From positions 78,831 to 142,830 of the forward strand of contig JAKZHN010000056.1 in assembly GCA_037179335.1 (NCBI GenBank): a stretch of DNA of 64,000 bases, read 5' to 3'. Every line of letters begins with the position of its first letter. Within the stretch, counting starts at the first letter, position 1. A program made the position numbers and the translations under genes. The stretch is from Cyclaneusma minus (taxonomy: Eukaryota; Ascomycota; Leotiomycetes; Marthamycetales; Marthamycetaceae). This document shows, one piece after another, positions 25,484-37,774 of the stretch. The notes beneath the pieces are model-generated. The model was not told the origin of the DNA. It did no database searches and was given only the letters and a program-made list of their open reading frames with translations.

Positions 25484-28400
25484 ATTGGCAAATAAAAATA
25501 TATTATATATATTACTTTGCTATAAAAAATAGCCATTGCCTTTTTTAAATAAAAATAGCAATATTTAAATATTATATATTAAAAGCCTTGCTTAGTTTTT
25601 TTTAATAAGCAATATTTACCCTTTGTATATTTTTAATATATATGCTTTATAAAATGCCTGCAAAGCGCCTTTTTCGGCCCCGTATAATAATTGTTTTTTT
25701 TTATAGCTTTGGGCCCCAAAGCTTCCAAATGCAAATTTTCGCTTTCCGGCGATTTAATATTTTAATTTTAATTATTAATTTCGGCTTTTTATTTCAATTG
25801 CGTAAATAAATAGCTTTTATTAATTTGCTATTATTAATAATTATTTTCAAATTTATTATTGCTTAATTTTTAAAATTTTCATTTTAATATATAATTTATA
25901 TTATTTACTATTAAATCCATTTTAAATCTTTATTTGATTATTTTTATTATTTTTAATTTTTATGTTTTTATATTAAAATTTATTAAAAAGTTATTCTTTT
26001 TATTGGTTTTATATATATTATATTAGCTTTTACGCATGCTTCTTTTGCAAATGCTAAAAGATTAATATAGCAATAGCTTATTTTAAATAATTAATTTTAG
26101 GATTTTTTTAATTTTTTGCCTTTTTTTTATACGCGTATTATATATTTGCTATAATAATAGTATGTTTTGTTTTTTCTAAAAAAAATTAAATTCTTTTTTA
26201 AATTTTTTAGCAATTCTTTTTCGGTATTATTTTTTATAATAATTATATTAAATTTTCATAAAAAGATTATTTATATAAAATAGGCTTTTCCGCTTTTATT
26301 AGGCTTTCTTTTATTATTGCCTTTATATATTCTTTTAATATATGCTGTTTTAGCAAATATCTTTTTTTTTAATTTTAATATTATTATTTTTAATATTTTT
26401 AATTCAAAAATACAATTTTTTTAATAGCTTATTTTAAATTCCGGGCAATAAGTCTTTTATTTATAATTATAATAATATTATTAAATTCCCAATTTTGCCG
26501 CAGAATTTAAATTGCATTTTTATTCAGTCTTTTTTTTGCATTATAAATTTGTATTTATATTTAATATATATAGGGTTTTTTTATAAATTCTTTTCGCAAT
26601 ATTTTTAATATTTATAATTGAATTGCAAATAATTTTAAATACAGTTACTGCTATAATAATTATAATGTTTTTTATTATATAATAAATTTATACTTTGGTT
26701 TTTTTATTTTTTTAAATTAATTATTTTTTTATTTTATAAATTTCTATTGCTTAAACTTTTTTATTTAATGCAATTTATAATGCCTTTATATTTTACCGCT
26801 ATTATTATGTTAAAATTTAATTGTTTTTAAGAAATCAATATATTAATTATAATAAAAAATTCAATTTAATTAAAAAATAATATAAAAACTATCAGGGTTT
26901 TTTTTTATTTAAAATTCGTGCTTTTTTAAAATATAAAACGCGCAATGCTTTTAAAAGTATTAAAAATATAATAATAGCTTTAATTAAAATTATATTCGCA
27001 ATTTATATTTTGATATATATAGTATTTAATATTTAATATTATTTAATAAATTTATTTTCCGTTTCTTTTTATATATATTTAAATAAAATGTAAATAAATT
27101 CTAATTCTAATTATTCTTTTAATAGTATATTGTTTAATATAAAAAAGCAAATTTTTAGCAATATAATATAAAATATATAAATTAAAATAAATAGCTAGTT
27201 TTATTTAAAAATATAAGAGTTTTTTTAATTTTTATATAATATTTACCTTTTAATTAAATTATTTAATTTAGAAAATTTACAATTATTATTTATATATTTT
27301 ATGATTTTTAAATAAATTAAATTTTTTATTTTTTATTTCAATTTTCTAATTCGACTCTTTATAAAATATAATATAATTTAATTTAATTTAAATATAAAAA
27401 CATAGTTAAATTTATATCTTTATAATTTAAATATTTTTATTTTTGCTTTTGCTTGCTATTATATATAATTAAGCATTTTCTATTTAAATATAAAAATAAA
27501 ATTAGCCTTTTGATTTTTGTTTTTACATTTGCGCTTTTTTTATAATCTTTCCAGTATTATTATAATTTAATTTTAATATTCTTTAAATAAGTTTGCTTAA
27601 AATTATTAAAGCATTTTTAAATTTCTTTCAAATTAATATTTAATTTTAATTTTAATTCCAAATCTTCCAATATATATAAAATATAAATTAATTGTTTTTA
27701 TTTTATTTTACATACTATAATTTTTAATTTTTAATTTTTAATTTTTAAGTTTTAAGTTTTAATTTTTAATTTTTAATTGTTTTAAAGTTTTTAGAATTTG
27801 CAAAATATAATTTATATATATTATTTTAAAATATTTTAGCCAATTTTAAGAAGCTAGAATAAAAACTATTATATAACCTGTTTAATTAAAATTTAAATAG
27901 AAAATTTAAATAATAAATTTTTATTTTTATTTTTTTAATAATAATAAAAACAAAATCGCTAATTTTCCGGCTGTAAAATATATATTTTTAATAAATAAAA
28001 ACATTTAATTCTATTTATTAAAATTTATATTTTTATATTGTTTTGCATATTATTTTATATATTTATTAATATTATTTTTTTAGTTTTTATAATAATATAT
28101 ATTTGCTATATTATTGTCTTTTTGCTTCTTTATATTAAATATTTTAATTTTTATAAATTATATAAAAGAATTAATGCTAATTTGCAAATAATATTTATAT
28201 ATTATAAAAAAAATGTATTATTATCAATAAATTTTGCTATAGCTAATTAATTTATTTAATTTATTTTTTTATCATTATAGCAATACTATATATAAAGTTT
28301 TGAAATTTAATTTATTCGCTTTATTTATTTATTTATTTAAAAATCAAATGCAATATAATATTTACATATTATATAAAATTTATAGCAAAAAGCTTTTTAT

Positions 28401-31400
28401 AATATATTAATAAACATAAAGCCATAATTAAATATAATAATTTAAAACGTTTTATAAAATAAATAATTTTATTAAAAATTATGCATTAACATTTTTAATT
28501 ATATATATAAATTGCGCAGCCTCAATTTAATAATTTATTACTATTAAAATAGCATCATATGATTTATTCATGTATTATAATTTTAGCAAGCTTATAATAA
28601 AATTCTATAATAAATATATTTATAATTTATTAATTAAAGATAAAAGCTGTAATTAATTATAAAATATATATTAGCAAATTTTATTTTACTAGCAAATATA
28701 GCAATTGCGTATATAATTTTATAATTTTATTTTTATATTTAACCAATAATATTTGCAATAAATTAAAATTAAAATTTATTTTATTTTAAAATAATTTATT
28801 AATTTGCTATTATAATAAATATACAAAACATTATTATATAATATATTTACTATAAAAATATATAATTTGCCTTTTTTATATAATATATTATTTATATAAT
28901 ATATTTCATATCGAAATTATAAAATTCCAATTTTATAGCCTATTTTATTTAATATTTATTAAATTCTTTCGCATTTATAAAATAGCGCAAATTATTATAA
29001 TTTAAAAATATTATTAAAAATATTATTATAATAATATTTTAAAAACAATAGATACTATATTTATATAAGCTTAAACTATAATTAATATATTTATTAATTT
29101 AATTTTTTTTTTAATTTGTTAATTTTTTTTAATATTTTATAATATATATTTTTAAAATCTAATTTAATAAAAAAATTAGCTTTTTTTAATTCAATAAAAA
29201 ATTTATTAATTAAAAAAACCAAATAGCAAATTTTAGTAATAAAGTTATTTAACTTTTTATAATTAATATTCTTTTTTTTAAATATAAATAATATAAAAGC
29301 TTTTACTGGGCTTTTTAATTTATAAATTTTGTTTTTTATTGGTATATTATGAAAGAAAATTAATATAAGTAATTACCTTTTAAATAGCTTATAAATAAAT
29401 TAATAAAATAAATTTATTTTAATTTTTATAATATAATTTTAATTAAAATATATAAATAATATATTAACTTTCATTATATTAAAAATATTATTAAAATAAT
29501 TTAATTTATATATATATATAACTTATTTTTTTTAAATAATTTTGCTATATAATTTTTATAAATATTTTTAATATTTAGCAATTTACGGCCTTAAAAGCAT
29601 ATTAATATTTTATATATTTTAATGCTTTAATTTTTTATATTATTATTATTAAAAAATTTAATAAAATTTTCATAATATTATCTTATTTTTATTTTATTTT
29701 TATTAAAAAAGCAAATTCATAAATATTATGTATATATATTAATTTATTTTTATTCTTTTATAAATATAAATAATATAAAAAATTTATTTAATTTATTATT
29801 AATAAAAGCGAAAATGAGGATTATATTTTAAATATTAATTGCGATTAAATAATTAATTATTTTATATTTTTATTTTATAAGAAAATTATTAAATTAGGCA
29901 ATTATTAGCAAAAAACAATTATTATATTTATATTTATAATTTATAAAACCAAGAACTTTATTTATAAATTTTATAAAAAAATCTTAATTATATTTATTTT
30001 AATTATAACCATTATAGTTTTAGCTATAATTAAATCTATTTTTATATAATTGGCTTATCTTTTATAGCTATTAAAGCTATTATTATCTAAGATATATATT
30101 TTACCGCCGCGTTATTTATATTTATAAGCCTTATATTTAAGCTTTTAGCAATTTTAATATATTCTCTTTTTATAAATTCAATTAATTAAATTATAATTAT
30201 TAAAATTACAATTAAAATATAAAAAAATCGGTATTAATTTTAATTTCATTATGAGTTTTTATTTTAATAACAGCTATTTTTTTGCTTTTATAATTAGGCT
30301 AATATTAAATTATTATACTATTTTTTAAAATTTTATATAAATTTTAAAATTTATTATAAGTTTTATAATTTATTATAATTTTTATAATTTATTATAATTT
30401 TTATAATTTATTGTAATTTTTATAATGCCTTTTTAAATTATTTAAATTATTTATATTTTTGGCTTTAAGTTAAAAATTGGGCTTATTTTTATATTTAATA
30501 TTTTTAGCTATATTAATAATATATTATATATTATTTTATAATTAATTATTTTATTAAAAAAATATTTAATATTATTATAAAATTTAAAAATAAATTAATT
30601 ATTAAAACAATATAAAAAGCAAAATGTTTATTTTGCTATAAAAAAAATATAATTTATTTAATAATATTGCTATATAATATATATATAATTTTTAAGCACA
30701 ATTAAAATATAATAAATATAAATTATATTATTTTTAGAAGGAAAATTTAAAGCTATATATTAAAATAATTTTATAAGCAATTAAATTATTTATAATATTT
30801 ATATATATTATATATATAATTTAATTTAATATTTAATATATAAAAATCCTTAAATATATAAAATCTTTTAGCAATTAATTGCTTATTATTAAAATTTAAA
30901 TTAAATAAGCTATATTTGCAAATAAAACTTTTAAGTTTAATTTGCAATTTGGCAATTTCTTTTAGCTTTAAATTTTCAAATAATTTATTAAATAATTGCA
31001 AAATTATTAAAATTAAAATTAGCTTAGCTTTAAATTAAGCTAAAAATAAAAGCAAAAGCTTAATTAATTTCGCCTTTATATAATATATTTGTATTTTTGG
31101 CTAAAGCATTTTAATTTTAAGCTTGCCCAAATTAATTTACATTAATAAATTGGCTATTCGGCTAAAAAAAGCTATTAAATAATTTTTAATTTAAAGCAAA
31201 AAAGCTTTTAAATTATTTTTAATTATTGAAATTAATAGCGTTTTTATTAGCATTATTAATAAATGCATTATTGTTTTTATTAAATATAATTCTTTAATTT
31301 AGCGTATAAATTTTACCAATACTATTATTAATATTAAGCCTTTTTTAAAATTAAGCAAAATTGATTTTTAAGGCTTTTAATAAGATTTTTATAAATAAAA

Positions 31401-31709
31401 TTATTACTAAATTTATAGCTAATAAATCAAATAATTATTATTTTATTAAATTATTGCTTTTTAAAATGAAAGCAGCTATTTTATTATAATAATTAAAAAT
31501 AAATTTGTAAATAAAAATGCATTATATATATTTTTTGATTATAAAAAATGATTATTTATTTTAAACAAAAATAATAATATTTAAATATTATATATTAAAA
31601 GCCTTGCTTAGTTTTTTTAATAAGCAATGCTTATTTTTTACACATTTTTAATATATATATTTCGTAGGGTGCCCGCAAGGCGTTTTTCTCGGCCCCGTAT
31701 AATAATTAT
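25484..31709. mobile_element. candidate LTR element defined by a direct repeat pair
   Basis: Bases about 25484-25692 and 31503-31709 match in the same orientation, sharing TTTAAATATTATATATTAAA, AGCCTTGCTTAG, TAATAAGCAAT and CGGCCCCGTATAATAATT. They are about 6.0 kb apart, a usual size for a gypsy-type element. The DNA between is almost pure A/T and I could not read any pol motif in it, so orientation and family are unknown. Confidence 0.5.
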
Positions 31710-31831
31710 ATACCGGGTATATATATATATCTGAGGTATTAAAGCTAAATTAATACCGTAATAATTGTAATAAATTTTTTAAAAAATAAACTTTTACTAG
31801 TTTATACTTTTATAAAAAAAGCATTAATTAA

Positions 31832-32049
31832 TATTAAAATCATTTAGGTATAAATAAATCACGTGTATATAGGGTTTTTAATATATTATTATTTATAATT
31901 AAAAAAGGAAAATAGCTAGCGCAGGCGTGGGAATAAGGGCATTCCCAGCCTTGGCGCTAAGCTCCGTTAGCCTTTAACGCTCACCGGTGCAAGGGCCACC
32001 GCGTGGTCCGTGCCCCAGGTGAATGCCTAAGGCTTTAATTGCAGCCGGA
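31832..32049 (+). repeat. direct repeat copy C (LTR-like), near right end
   Basis: The least decayed copy of the unit at 4889-5108, with blocks GCATTCCCAGCCTTGGCGC, CACCGGTGCAAGGGCCACC and CGTGGTCCGTGCCCCAGG. The match to copy A ends at GCAGCCGGA; the sequence then reads ACTAACA, which could be an LTR 3' end (fungal LTRs often end in TAACA), but this is not proven. Confidence 0.65.
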
Positions 32050-32250
32050 ACTAACAGTTATAAAATTTTAAAATTTCGGGCTTTTTAAATATACAATTGT
32101 TTTTATAAAAATTTAATTATTAAATTTTTTATATATTATAGTAAAATACCAAGACGATTAAACGATTATTCGTAAAGAAAATATTGACCAATCGTAATCG
32201 TACGATTGCGATTACGATTGCGATTCTTGGCACGACTCTAAAACGAATAG

Positions 32251-32268
32251 CTATTCGTGGAGAGCCCT
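32251..32268 (-). repeat. right terminal inverted repeat (18 bp)
   Basis: CTATTCGTGGAGAGCCCT, the exact reverse complement of 4690-4707. The 8 bases inside it (ACGAATAG, 32243-32250) form a 16-bp palindrome with its inner end. AATCGC/AATCGT motifs lie just inside (about 32160-32225). Confidence 0.85.
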
Positions 32269-32278
32269 AATTCTCTCT
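32269..32278. repeat. 10-bp target-site duplication, right copy
   Basis: AATTCTCTCT, identical to 4680-4689, directly outside the right terminal inverted repeat. Confidence 0.8.
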
Positions 32279-34440
32279 AGGTTCGTCAAAATAGTATTCA
32301 AACCCCAAAGTATTCTCGTTAAAAGGGGCTGGGCGACCCGAGCCTCAGTGACTCTTGGCCCGACGTTATATAAATGGACGATTCATTGGCAGAGATTGAT
32401 TTAATTGTGTGCTAAAATAGTTTGGAAAAGATACTGATCCCAGTCAGATTTTTTCTCTGCAATGTAAGACCTTGTAGTCCGTATCCCCCAACCTACACAG
32501 CGTAAACTACGCAGGGATTCCGTAACACGGTGCACAACACAGCGTAGAATACACTGTAGTTCCGGAACACACTGTAGATTACCAAATTGAGCACCGTGTT
32601 TGGAAGTATCGTGTGCATAATACGCTATAAGCTACATGGTATTTCTCGATACGGTACATAACACGCTGTAAGTTACCTATATGGTAATTCTAAACACGGC
32701 GCACAACACACTGTAGACATTTCCTATCCCGTGTGCAGAGAAATTTTCTTCTGCTCGTGGAAATGGCCGTCAATATGGGTGTTTGTAGGTATCTTGGCTC
32801 TTGGCTCGATGTGCTACAAACATAGATGGGAGAAGTCTGGAGACTTCGTCGTCATCAGTTCGGATGCTTTCGCCCTGGCAATATCAGGTATGATAATCAT
32901 TGGCCGTCGCTGAATGCCTCGCCGGTGTTTTGTTGATACTAAGAAGAAGACTATTTTAGGGGGAGAAGGCCATAGATGATCTGGATAATGAGGAGTAACC
33001 AAAAAGATTAGGGGTGACCCATATCATTCGACACAATCCAGGTAGTCGGGGGTAGTGAAGCATAATCCGTCTTCAAGAACGAGCTCAGTGATTAGGGAGA
33101 GCTTGAACAGCTGGAAACCGTACAAGTTCTGCATTCGCTGTTTGTGAAGGCATGTGGTGGTGTTCGTGGGTTGTCATCCCGACCCCCCCGAGATTGATGG
33201 TGTATGCAAAAAGGGGTTCGATGGCCAACCTAGGTCGTGTGCCGGCAATTGCAAATAACAAGAACGAAGTCGTCAGCGGACAATTGCGACACGATTGCCC
33301 ATCGATCGTTCGTGTGTTGCTTGTGACAGACCGGCGGCTGAATCAGCTATCGCCAGAGCGCCAAAGCAAGGTAGATGCGAGGGGTACATATGGGCAAATA
33401 GCTGCTATACTTCCAATTCAGAGACCGGGTCTGGTGGTTGACCGGTTAAGGATTGAAACTGACTCACCGTTGTCAATCCTTGCCCAGGTAGAGGGTTCTG
33501 AGTTCGACCACCCGCTGATAAGTAAAACGCCCATCACTACAGGCTTTTCTTCCCGCCAACCCATGATACGAACGGCTTCATGGGTTGGAGGTTTCTTTTG
33601 CCCTTGTTTTGCTTGATCTTCTGAATGTCATTTCTCTCTGTGACGAAAGTAATTGAAGCTGTCAGGAGGATTGGGACGTGAAATGGTGGCTGTTGGGTTT
33701 CTTTTTGCGATTTCATCTTCCGCTCTGACCCCCCGCGGAACCAGAGAATGGAACCTACGGTCGGATTAGTAACTGTGTGCGAAGAGAATAAGAGGAACAA
33801 GGACGATATGTTGACTCGGGCTGCCACTGGCCAGCGACAGTTACGACGAGAAGCTACATCACTCTAAGTAGGAGTCGAGTTTGTTTTGATGTCTATCCCG
33901 AAGAGATGAAATGATACTCACCAAGTCATACTCACTTACTGGACTCCAGGCTGATATGAAGAGGGATGGGATGACCGTGTGCACTTCATACAATGTACGA
34001 TAATGCGACAAAATATTTCGTATTTCTGGAAAGTAACTTTGGTAGAAACTATTCCATTCCACAGCACATCCGCCAGCAAATTGAAGACTTTGAAGGCAGC
34101 CTCGTGTGGACGATGTCTTTTGGCGTACGACCCCTCTGATGAGTCACCAACCAACCTCCACCAGGTGCGAATCAATATTGAGCGCGCTCTCCATGTCGGC
34201 CAGATTCGAGCAATGCCTCAGATCGTTGTCGGGTCGTATCGAAGTTCGTTGTCGCGTAGGCCCATAGTTCGCAAGATCCCACAACTTCACACGCAATCAC
34301 ATGTTAAAAACCAAACGTAGCACGGAATTTCGTTCATTGTTCGATTCGTTTCAGCAGCTTAACCCAGCCGTACCTGCACCGAAGGACGAAAAACCCGGGC
34401 CATGCATTTGGAAAGTACAGAAAGAACAAGAGGAAAGCGC
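32279..34440. other. intergenic DNA, no confident gene
   Basis: Over 2 kb of normal composition without a recognisable gene. Open frames at 33152-33616 (plus, 154 codons) and 33537-34175 (minus, two short frames) match no family I know, overlap each other and lack convincing intron structure. The left part contains the tandem array listed separately. Confidence 0.5.
32485..32740 (+). repeat. degenerate tandem repeat, about 42-bp unit, about six copies
   Basis: Units centred at about 32485, 32527, 32570, 32612, 32651 and 32694 share a core like ACACGGTGCACAACACGCTG followed by TA.A.TAC. The units differ from each other at many positions, mostly by transitions. Confidence 0.7.
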
Positions 34441-35017
34441 TTAGTCGAAGAGACCGAAGCCCATGTCCTCGTCGGACTCTTCCTTCTCTGTGAGAGTGTT
34501 AGCACGGGCGTGTGATACAGTTGGGGAATCGTGGAGCAGTCTATACCCTCTTCCTTCTTCTCCTCTGCCTTGGCCTCCTCGGCAGCACCGCCAGCAGCGG
34601 GAGCACCACCTGCAGCGGGAGCAGCGGCAGCGGCTCCACCACCAGATCCGACGTTCAACAGAAGGTCCTTGACATCCTTGCCCTCAAGAGCCTATTTCCC
34701 CAATGTGTCAGCACGAGTTCTGTGCGCATCGCCGTGTGCCATTCAAGCTCGAGCTCTAGGGAGTTGTGCGTGTTCGCGTACCTTGGCGAACAGAGAGGCC
34801 CAGATAGGCTCAACTTCCTCGACCTTGGCGGCCTTGATGAGGGTCTGCAGCTTGTCGGCCTAGTGGTGAACAAACTCGTTAGCAAAAGATCGGAAGTCTT
34901 CCCATTGCAGGCGCAGTCGCATGGAGTGTGGAGTTTTGGAGGTCGTACAGTGATCTCGACACCGTCATCGGCGAGGATGAGGGCGGCGTAAGAGGTCGCG
35001 AGCTCGGAGGTCGACAT
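34441..35017 (-). CDS. RPP1: 60S acidic ribosomal protein P1
   Basis: Stalk protein of the large ribosomal subunit; it pairs with P2 on P0 and recruits translational GTPases. Minus-strand exons are 34949-35017, 34782-34859, 34547-34691 and 34441-34487, giving 112 aa, the normal P1 length. The protein begins [19 protein letters not shown], continues [20 protein letters not shown] with the P1-type WASLFAK, then the Gly/Ala hinge and the acidic tail. It ends in the invariant stalk motif [12 protein letters not shown], which requires the last short intron (GTATAG..CACAG) to be removed. The many introns near the 5' end are usual for fungal ribosomal protein genes. It is divergent from the DUF2408 gene. 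Confidence 0.97.
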
Positions 35018-35512
35018 TGTGAATGACTGCAAATCTGAATCAGTCCTGGTCCTTCAATTCTTCGACTGCTGCCACTCAGGCGCGTTCCACGTACTTTTGA
35101 GGGATGTTGTCGTGACGAGTGTCGAAGTCGTTCTGTGCCGTGATGCTCTTGAAATTCGTTGCAGGTTGACAAATTTGGGCTGGCCGAGGGTTGTGCGCGC
35201 TAGTAAGCGAACTAAAATGCCTGAGTCGCAAGGCAGGAAGCTGGGCCGGCTAGCCTCGATTTTAGCCTTTCCCCGCCGAGGCTGGACTCTCCGCCCGCTC
35301 CGACATCTCAAAGGACATATTCCATCATCGGCTCGCGGGAAATAAACCAACCTCAACCCTGACCACCGCTATCTTCGTTGAGGCTCGGGGATTTGTGAGC
35401 TATCATATCTTCCTCCAAACAGCGTAGTATTTCTCTGGCCATTCCACCACATTCCCGACCTCCTGCGACTCTCACGTGCTACGCGCATATACTACGTTAT
35501 CGGCCTCCCAAG
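35018..35512. promoter_or_regulatory. shared divergent promoter region RPP1/DUF2408 gene
   Basis: 495 bp between two divergent start codons, with no other gene seen. It holds both promoters and leaders; specific elements not identified. Confidence 0.45.
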
Positions 35513-37132
35513 ATGACGGATACGCCGACCTTGCATGCGGCGGTAGATCCGAGGGAACAACCTATCCTCGAGAAGCTCCTGGTTATTCGCGACGAGTTGA
35601 CTCTGCTGAAACAAGACCGGTCAACTTATGTGAAGAGCTCGGATGTCATGTCACTCTACGAGCGTGTCCACGAGCAGGTGCAGTTGCTCACTGAAATCCG
35701 AGCCGATAAGCCCAAGGAGCAAACTCAGGGTACCTTTCTTGCATTCCAGGATAGGGGCCAGCACTGGCTAACTTCAAGTCACAGTGGACCGGGTTCTTGA
35801 CGGCTGCTTCCAATTGATATCCCTCTTCTTCATGACTATTGGCAGAAACAACGAGGCTCCAGCAGCATACGCTCTGACTTCTACCATTAAACGATTACTG
35901 GACCATCTCACGGAAGCGGATCTCTATTCAGCCAAGGATATTGACCATATCACGCATACTCTGGGCAAGATTCGAGGGATCGTGACGAAAGCAGAGGGGA
36001 ATTATGCACCGAAAATGGTTACCCTCTTGGCGAATAGACTGAGTGTCTGCCAAGAGTTATGTGACGATCTCTACAAGAAACTGGACCATTATGACCCTGC
36101 TTTGGCAGAAATTCATGAGAAACTCATTTCTATTCTGAGATGCATATCACTTGCAAACACTAGGTCCAAGGTTAGCCACTTACTTACCTACCTTATACAC
36201 TGTACCTTATGATTGTGAATTTACTAACATCAGCTGAAGTTCTCTTCTTCGGACGTCCAAAAATATCAAAACCAGCTCAAAGAAATCGATGCGCAACGAG
36301 TCGATGGTCAATTCAGAACTGCCGATGGAAATATCCCAACTGGCGAAGAGAAACTCTCAGCGCTGCTGGAAAGATGCCTGATGTGGTCTAGAATTGTGCT
36401 CGAAAGGTAAAGTTCTCCGGCGCTAGTTTAATAGCATGCCGATGATTTTCAATGCTGACCAGAGTCGTATTTCAGGCAGGGAGTGTGTCCAGAACCCTTT
36501 AGGCCAATGTTCAACATCCTGGTAGATGTACGGAACAAGCTTGAGAAACTCTCCCTCACCCAGGCTTGGTCGTTGAGAGAAGCCGATCTCTATGACTACC
36601 AGAGGCAATTAGACAAGATTGATGAGAGCCGAGTCGATGGCAATTTCATTGATGAGGATGGAAATCCGGCCGATCTCTATGTCCAAAGGGTAAGTCTACT
36701 TCTTCCTCGGCCTCGCTGCCCAATCTTGCTGACTCGAGCAGACATGTCTGTACCTGATCCGACGGAGCTATGGCTTCATCTACTATCTGATGGTCTCCTC
36801 TGAACCTGTATCAGAAGCATTACTTCCAATCTACAATCAGCTTCAGACATTGCGCCGATGTCTGATAGAAGTCAAGAATTCCGGTGGGGTCAGCTCGCCG
36901 AGAGAACTGTATCCTTACAGCATGAAGGTGAGTCGTGTGATGTAAAGCCCTCTAGACCTCGGTGGCTGACAAACATCAGTTGAATTCTATCGACAACATG
37001 CGCAAGGACGGAAAATTCGTGGTGGGCGGAGACATTCCAGAAGGTCAGGGAAGCGTCAACGACCTGCTGGCAGAGTGCTTCGACCTCAGCTACGAGTTGA
37101 GAGTAGCGGCCGAAAGCGAAGGCGACGACTAG
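35513..37132 (+). CDS. DUF2408 / UPF0662 family protein
   Basis: A conserved fungal cytosolic family of unknown biochemical role. Six exons: 35513-35729, 35785-36170, 36234-36406, 36476-36689, 36742-36927 and 36980-37132; all junctions are GT..AG and keep frame, giving 442 aa. The protein is largely alpha-helical with two similar halves. Each contains a motif of the form (E/D)LxxYQxQLxxID..RVDG(Q/N)F followed by DG(N) and a bound for helices: DVQKYQNQLKEIDAQRVDGQF in the first and DLYDYQRQLDKIDESRVDGNF in the second. This internal duplication is directly visible. No signal peptide or membrane helix. I assign the family from memory of this RVDG..F pattern in UPF0662 proteins; function is not known. 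Confidence 0.85.
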
Positions 37133-37774
37133 GTTTATTCAGGCGAGGAACATCATCTAGCACACCCTCTAGCACACCCCAGCAGCTCACAGCTAATGTG
37201 GTGGAGTGTGCTCGAGGCTGTCCCCCGCTTGTCTTACTGGCCTTGCCAACATCTCTCATCATCTCTTGATCTCGGAGTTAAGCGTAAAAGGAGCTTCATA
37301 GCTGGAGGCGTTGCGGATCTTTTTTGCAGAGAAGCGGGCGGATATTTTACAAAACACTTTCTAATTTTGTGAGATATTTGACCTCTCAAATAGCCAGGGC
37401 TTGGAGGCGGACTATAGTCTCTGGGGCAGGCAGTGACTCTTTCCTATTGATGATCGAAGCGAACTGGGCGGGCTGGCTAGGTCTCATAGCACAGCATGTC
37501 TTTATGTGCATATTACGCATTCGAAACACTAACTTTTTCTGGTCTGTGCCTACTGTATTCTCCTTTCACTGAAGGGAATGTTTGCAATAATTTTACAGTT
37601 TGGGAAATACACATTGTGCAATTTGCAAAACAAGCCCTGCAGTGCTGGAGATATCAAATGGAATGGGCATCGGGACGAATTCCGCCTGGATCACGCAAGT
37701 CGCAACTACCCCGCCACCCCGCAGTCCCGCATAACTCAAACAACCTCTCGCTCCTCCCAACTTCCAACCAAAGC
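37133..37774. other. intergenic, no gene seen
   Basis: 3' region of the DUF2408 gene and promoter of the YCII-domain gene. Overlapping short open frames on both strands look random. Confidence 0.45.

Larger units (their letters stand above)
4690..32268. mobile_element. AT-rich island of nested, RIP-degraded transposons bounded by TIRs
   Basis: A 27,579-bp gene-free block. It starts with AGGGCTCTCCACGAATAG (4690-4707) and ends with the exact reverse complement (32251-32268), flanked by identical 10-bp direct repeats. Inside both ends are short AATCGT/AATCGC motifs and a loosely matching stretch (AATCGTTTTGGTATTT at left; on the opposite strand AATCGTCTTGGTATTT at right), so the inverted repeat probably extends imperfectly for roughly 150 bp. 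The interior is overwhelmingly A/T, rich in TA steps, with stop codons everywhere, as expected after RIP. Recognisable pieces are a copia element, a gypsy pol remnant and several direct repeats. Most likely one TIR element received successive nested retrotransposon insertions. I found no transposase for the outer element. Confidence 0.75.

Noticed and set aside
4690..32268. Starship-type giant element
   Set aside because: No tyrosine-recombinase captain gene or cargo genes; ends are TIRs with a 10-bp duplication and the interior is decayed retrotransposons.
33152..33616. 154-codon open frame on the plus strand
   Set aside because: No recognisable family, biased composition or splice support; overlapping frames on the other strand are equally open.
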